Below the pieces are notes generated by a model. The model did no database searches. It was not told the origin of the DNA and saw nothing but the letters and a program-made list of their open reading frames with translations. A DNA stretch of 13,441 bases, from NCBI GenBank assembly GCA_038317685.1, contig JBBQBQ010000079.1:1-13441 (forward strand), in the 5' to 3' direction. Positions 12,382-13,441 of the stretch are shown piece after piece. Origin of the DNA: JBBQBQ01 sp038317685 (GTDB lineage: Bacteria > Desulfobacterota > Desulfuromonadia > Desulfuromonadales > DDH964). The translations under genes were made by a program, and so were the position numbers. How positions within the stretch are numbered: position 1 is the first letter of the stretch; each line of letters begins with the position of its first letter.

Positions 12382-13441
12382 ATGAGACGCCCAGCACTGA
12401 CGGTTGCCCAGAAAATTGCCGCCGGCTATCTCATTATTGCCCTTTTCAGCATTGTTGCCCTCGGTTATGCCTTGCACAGCCTGCAGCGACAGACGATCCG
12501 TTCCCGGCAGTTGGTGGAAGTTGATTTTCGTGCCTTCAATCTGCTTCGAGAGCTGCGCCAGACGACCCTCGCCCAAGATGGGCTTGAAAAACAGTTACTG
12601 GTCCTGCGCGATCCCACCCTCCTCGATCTCGCCGACCGCCGCCAGGCCGAATTTGCCGCCACCTGGAAAGCAATTGAAGGATTACAACTCCGGGTTGCGG
12701 ATCGAGACCTCGCCGGTTTGATCAAACCCTACCTTGCCGCTCAAAACCGCTGTGCCGGACTTCAAAAGGAGGAGGCATGGCAGAGAGCCGCCGCCTGCAC
12801 AGAAGAGCTGACCATCCCTGCCCGAAAGGCGCTGCTGAAAGGCTTGGAAGAGTGGTCGCGCCAACAGCAGAGCAACATCGATCAGACCCTTCAGTCCCTG
12901 CCTGAGGAAAGTCGCAAGGCCTACCAGGTGACCCTGCTGCTGATCCTTGCCGGTCTCGCCTGTTCCGCCCCGGTAGCATGGAGGGTCATCTTCAGCATCC
13001 ACCGTTCCGTACGATCCCTGGTTCACGCTACCCAGAGGATCGCCAGCGGCAGTTTCGACCACCAGATCGTCCTGAAGGGACGTGACGAATTCGGGAAACT
13101 GGCCCGGGAATTTACCGATATGGGCCGCAAGCTCAAGGAATTGGAGGCCCGCAGCCTGGACGCGAATCCTCTCACCCGGCTCCCCGGTAACCTGGCTATC
13201 GAGCGTGAGTTGAAAGTCTTGATCGCCGCCGATTGTCCCTTTGCCCATCTTTATATCGACCTCGATAATTTCAAGGCCTATGCTGATCGCTATGGGTACC
13301 GAGCGGGGAGCGAGGTCATCGCCCAAGTCGGCGACCTGATCCGCAAGGCGGTACGCGATTGCGGTCGCGAAACGGATCTGGTGGGCCATATCGGTGGGGA
13401 CGATTACGTCATTCTCACGGGTCCGGACCATGCCGAGGCGA
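12382..13441 (+). CDS. Two-TM HAMP-GGDEF signalling protein with altered base-recognition residues (3' end cut)
   Basis: 353 residues are visible from ATG 12382 (GGAGG upstream); the end lies outside the window. TM1 is at about 11-31. A mostly helical periplasmic sensor spans 32-182 with two cysteines (Cys124, Cys139), and TM2 is at 183-205. A HAMP linker (about 205-254) and a GGDEF domain from LTRLPGN (264-270) follow. Metal-binding Asp293 (YIDLDNFK) is kept, the signature loop is GGDDY (338-342), and the inhibitory I-site RETD (329-332) sits exactly five residues before it. In the nucleotide pocket the usual FKxxNDxxGHxxGD reads FKAYADRYGYRAGS, so Asn becomes Ala301 and Asp becomes Ser310. 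The family normally makes c-di-GMP; the Asp-to-Ser change is the known Hypr mark for cyclic AMP-GMP synthesis. Activity is likely but the product is uncertain. It may be cotranscribed with ruvB. Confidence 0.88.
   Translation, partial: MRRPALTVAQKIAAGYLIIALFSIVALGYALHSLQRQTIRSRQLVEVDFRAFNLLRELRQTTLAQDGLEKQLLVLRDPTLLDLADRRQAEFAATWKAIEGLQLRVADRDLAGLIKPYLAAQNRCAGLQKEEAWQRAAACTEELTIPARKALLKGLEEWSRQQQSNIDQTLQSLPEESRKAYQVTLLLILAGLACSAPVAWRVIFSIHRSVRSLVHATQRIASGSFDHQIVLKGRDEFGKLAREFTDMGRKLKELEARSLDANPLTRLPGNLAIERELKVLIAADCPFAHLYIDLDNFKAYADRYGYRAGSEVIAQVGDLIRKAVRDCGRETDLVGHIGGDDYVILTGPDHAEA

Overview
This is a GC-rich bacterial chromosome segment, densely packed with single-copy core and accessory genes. 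There are no mobile elements, tRNAs, rRNAs or CRISPR repeats that I can see. The gene set fits a Desulfuromonadales/Geobacter-like anaerobe: a yebC-ruvC-ruvA-ruvB run followed by a membrane GGDEF protein, a class II fructose-1,6-bisphosphatase, a kinase-BON fusion, an Nfu-type Fe-S scaffold and an unusual sirtuin. That placement is inferred from protein style and gene order, not from a marker gene.

Layout. Positions 1-141 hold the 3' end of a forward gene, possibly a class IV aminotransferase. It converges on a reverse Yip1-family membrane protein (148-687). A divergent intergenic region then leads into a forward run: rhomboid protease (952-1752), YbaK-type aminoacyl-tRNA deacylase (1763-2248) and atypical Sir2 (2316-3155). 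This run ends at a striking perfect inverted repeat that can terminate transcription from both sides (3267-3316). A reverse block follows, read right to left from 7102 to 3336: exported rhodanese, glycerophosphodiester phosphodiesterase, HAD hydrolase, MidA/NDUFAF7-type methyltransferase, NifU-like scaffold and a 64-residue small protein. Several members have their own promoter-like sequences, so this is probably not one operon.

From 7271 to the end everything is forward: glpX, a cytidylate-kinase-like/BON fusion closed by a good terminator, then yebC-ruvC-ruvA-ruvB (translation/regulatory factor plus Holliday-junction resolution machinery). Last comes a two-TM HAMP-GGDEF signalling protein cut by the window edge.

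The most interesting signal is in that last protein. Two positions that bind the guanine base in ordinary diguanylate cyclases are changed (Asn to Ala301, Asp to Ser310), while the metal site and the RxxD inhibitory site remain. The Asp-to-Ser change is the hallmark of the Hypr GGDEF enzymes of Geobacter relatives that make cyclic AMP-GMP. Other points of note are the kinase-BON fusion, the atypical sirtuin motifs, the 24-bp-arm bidirectional terminator, and promoter spacers that carry CCCC/GGGG dyads.
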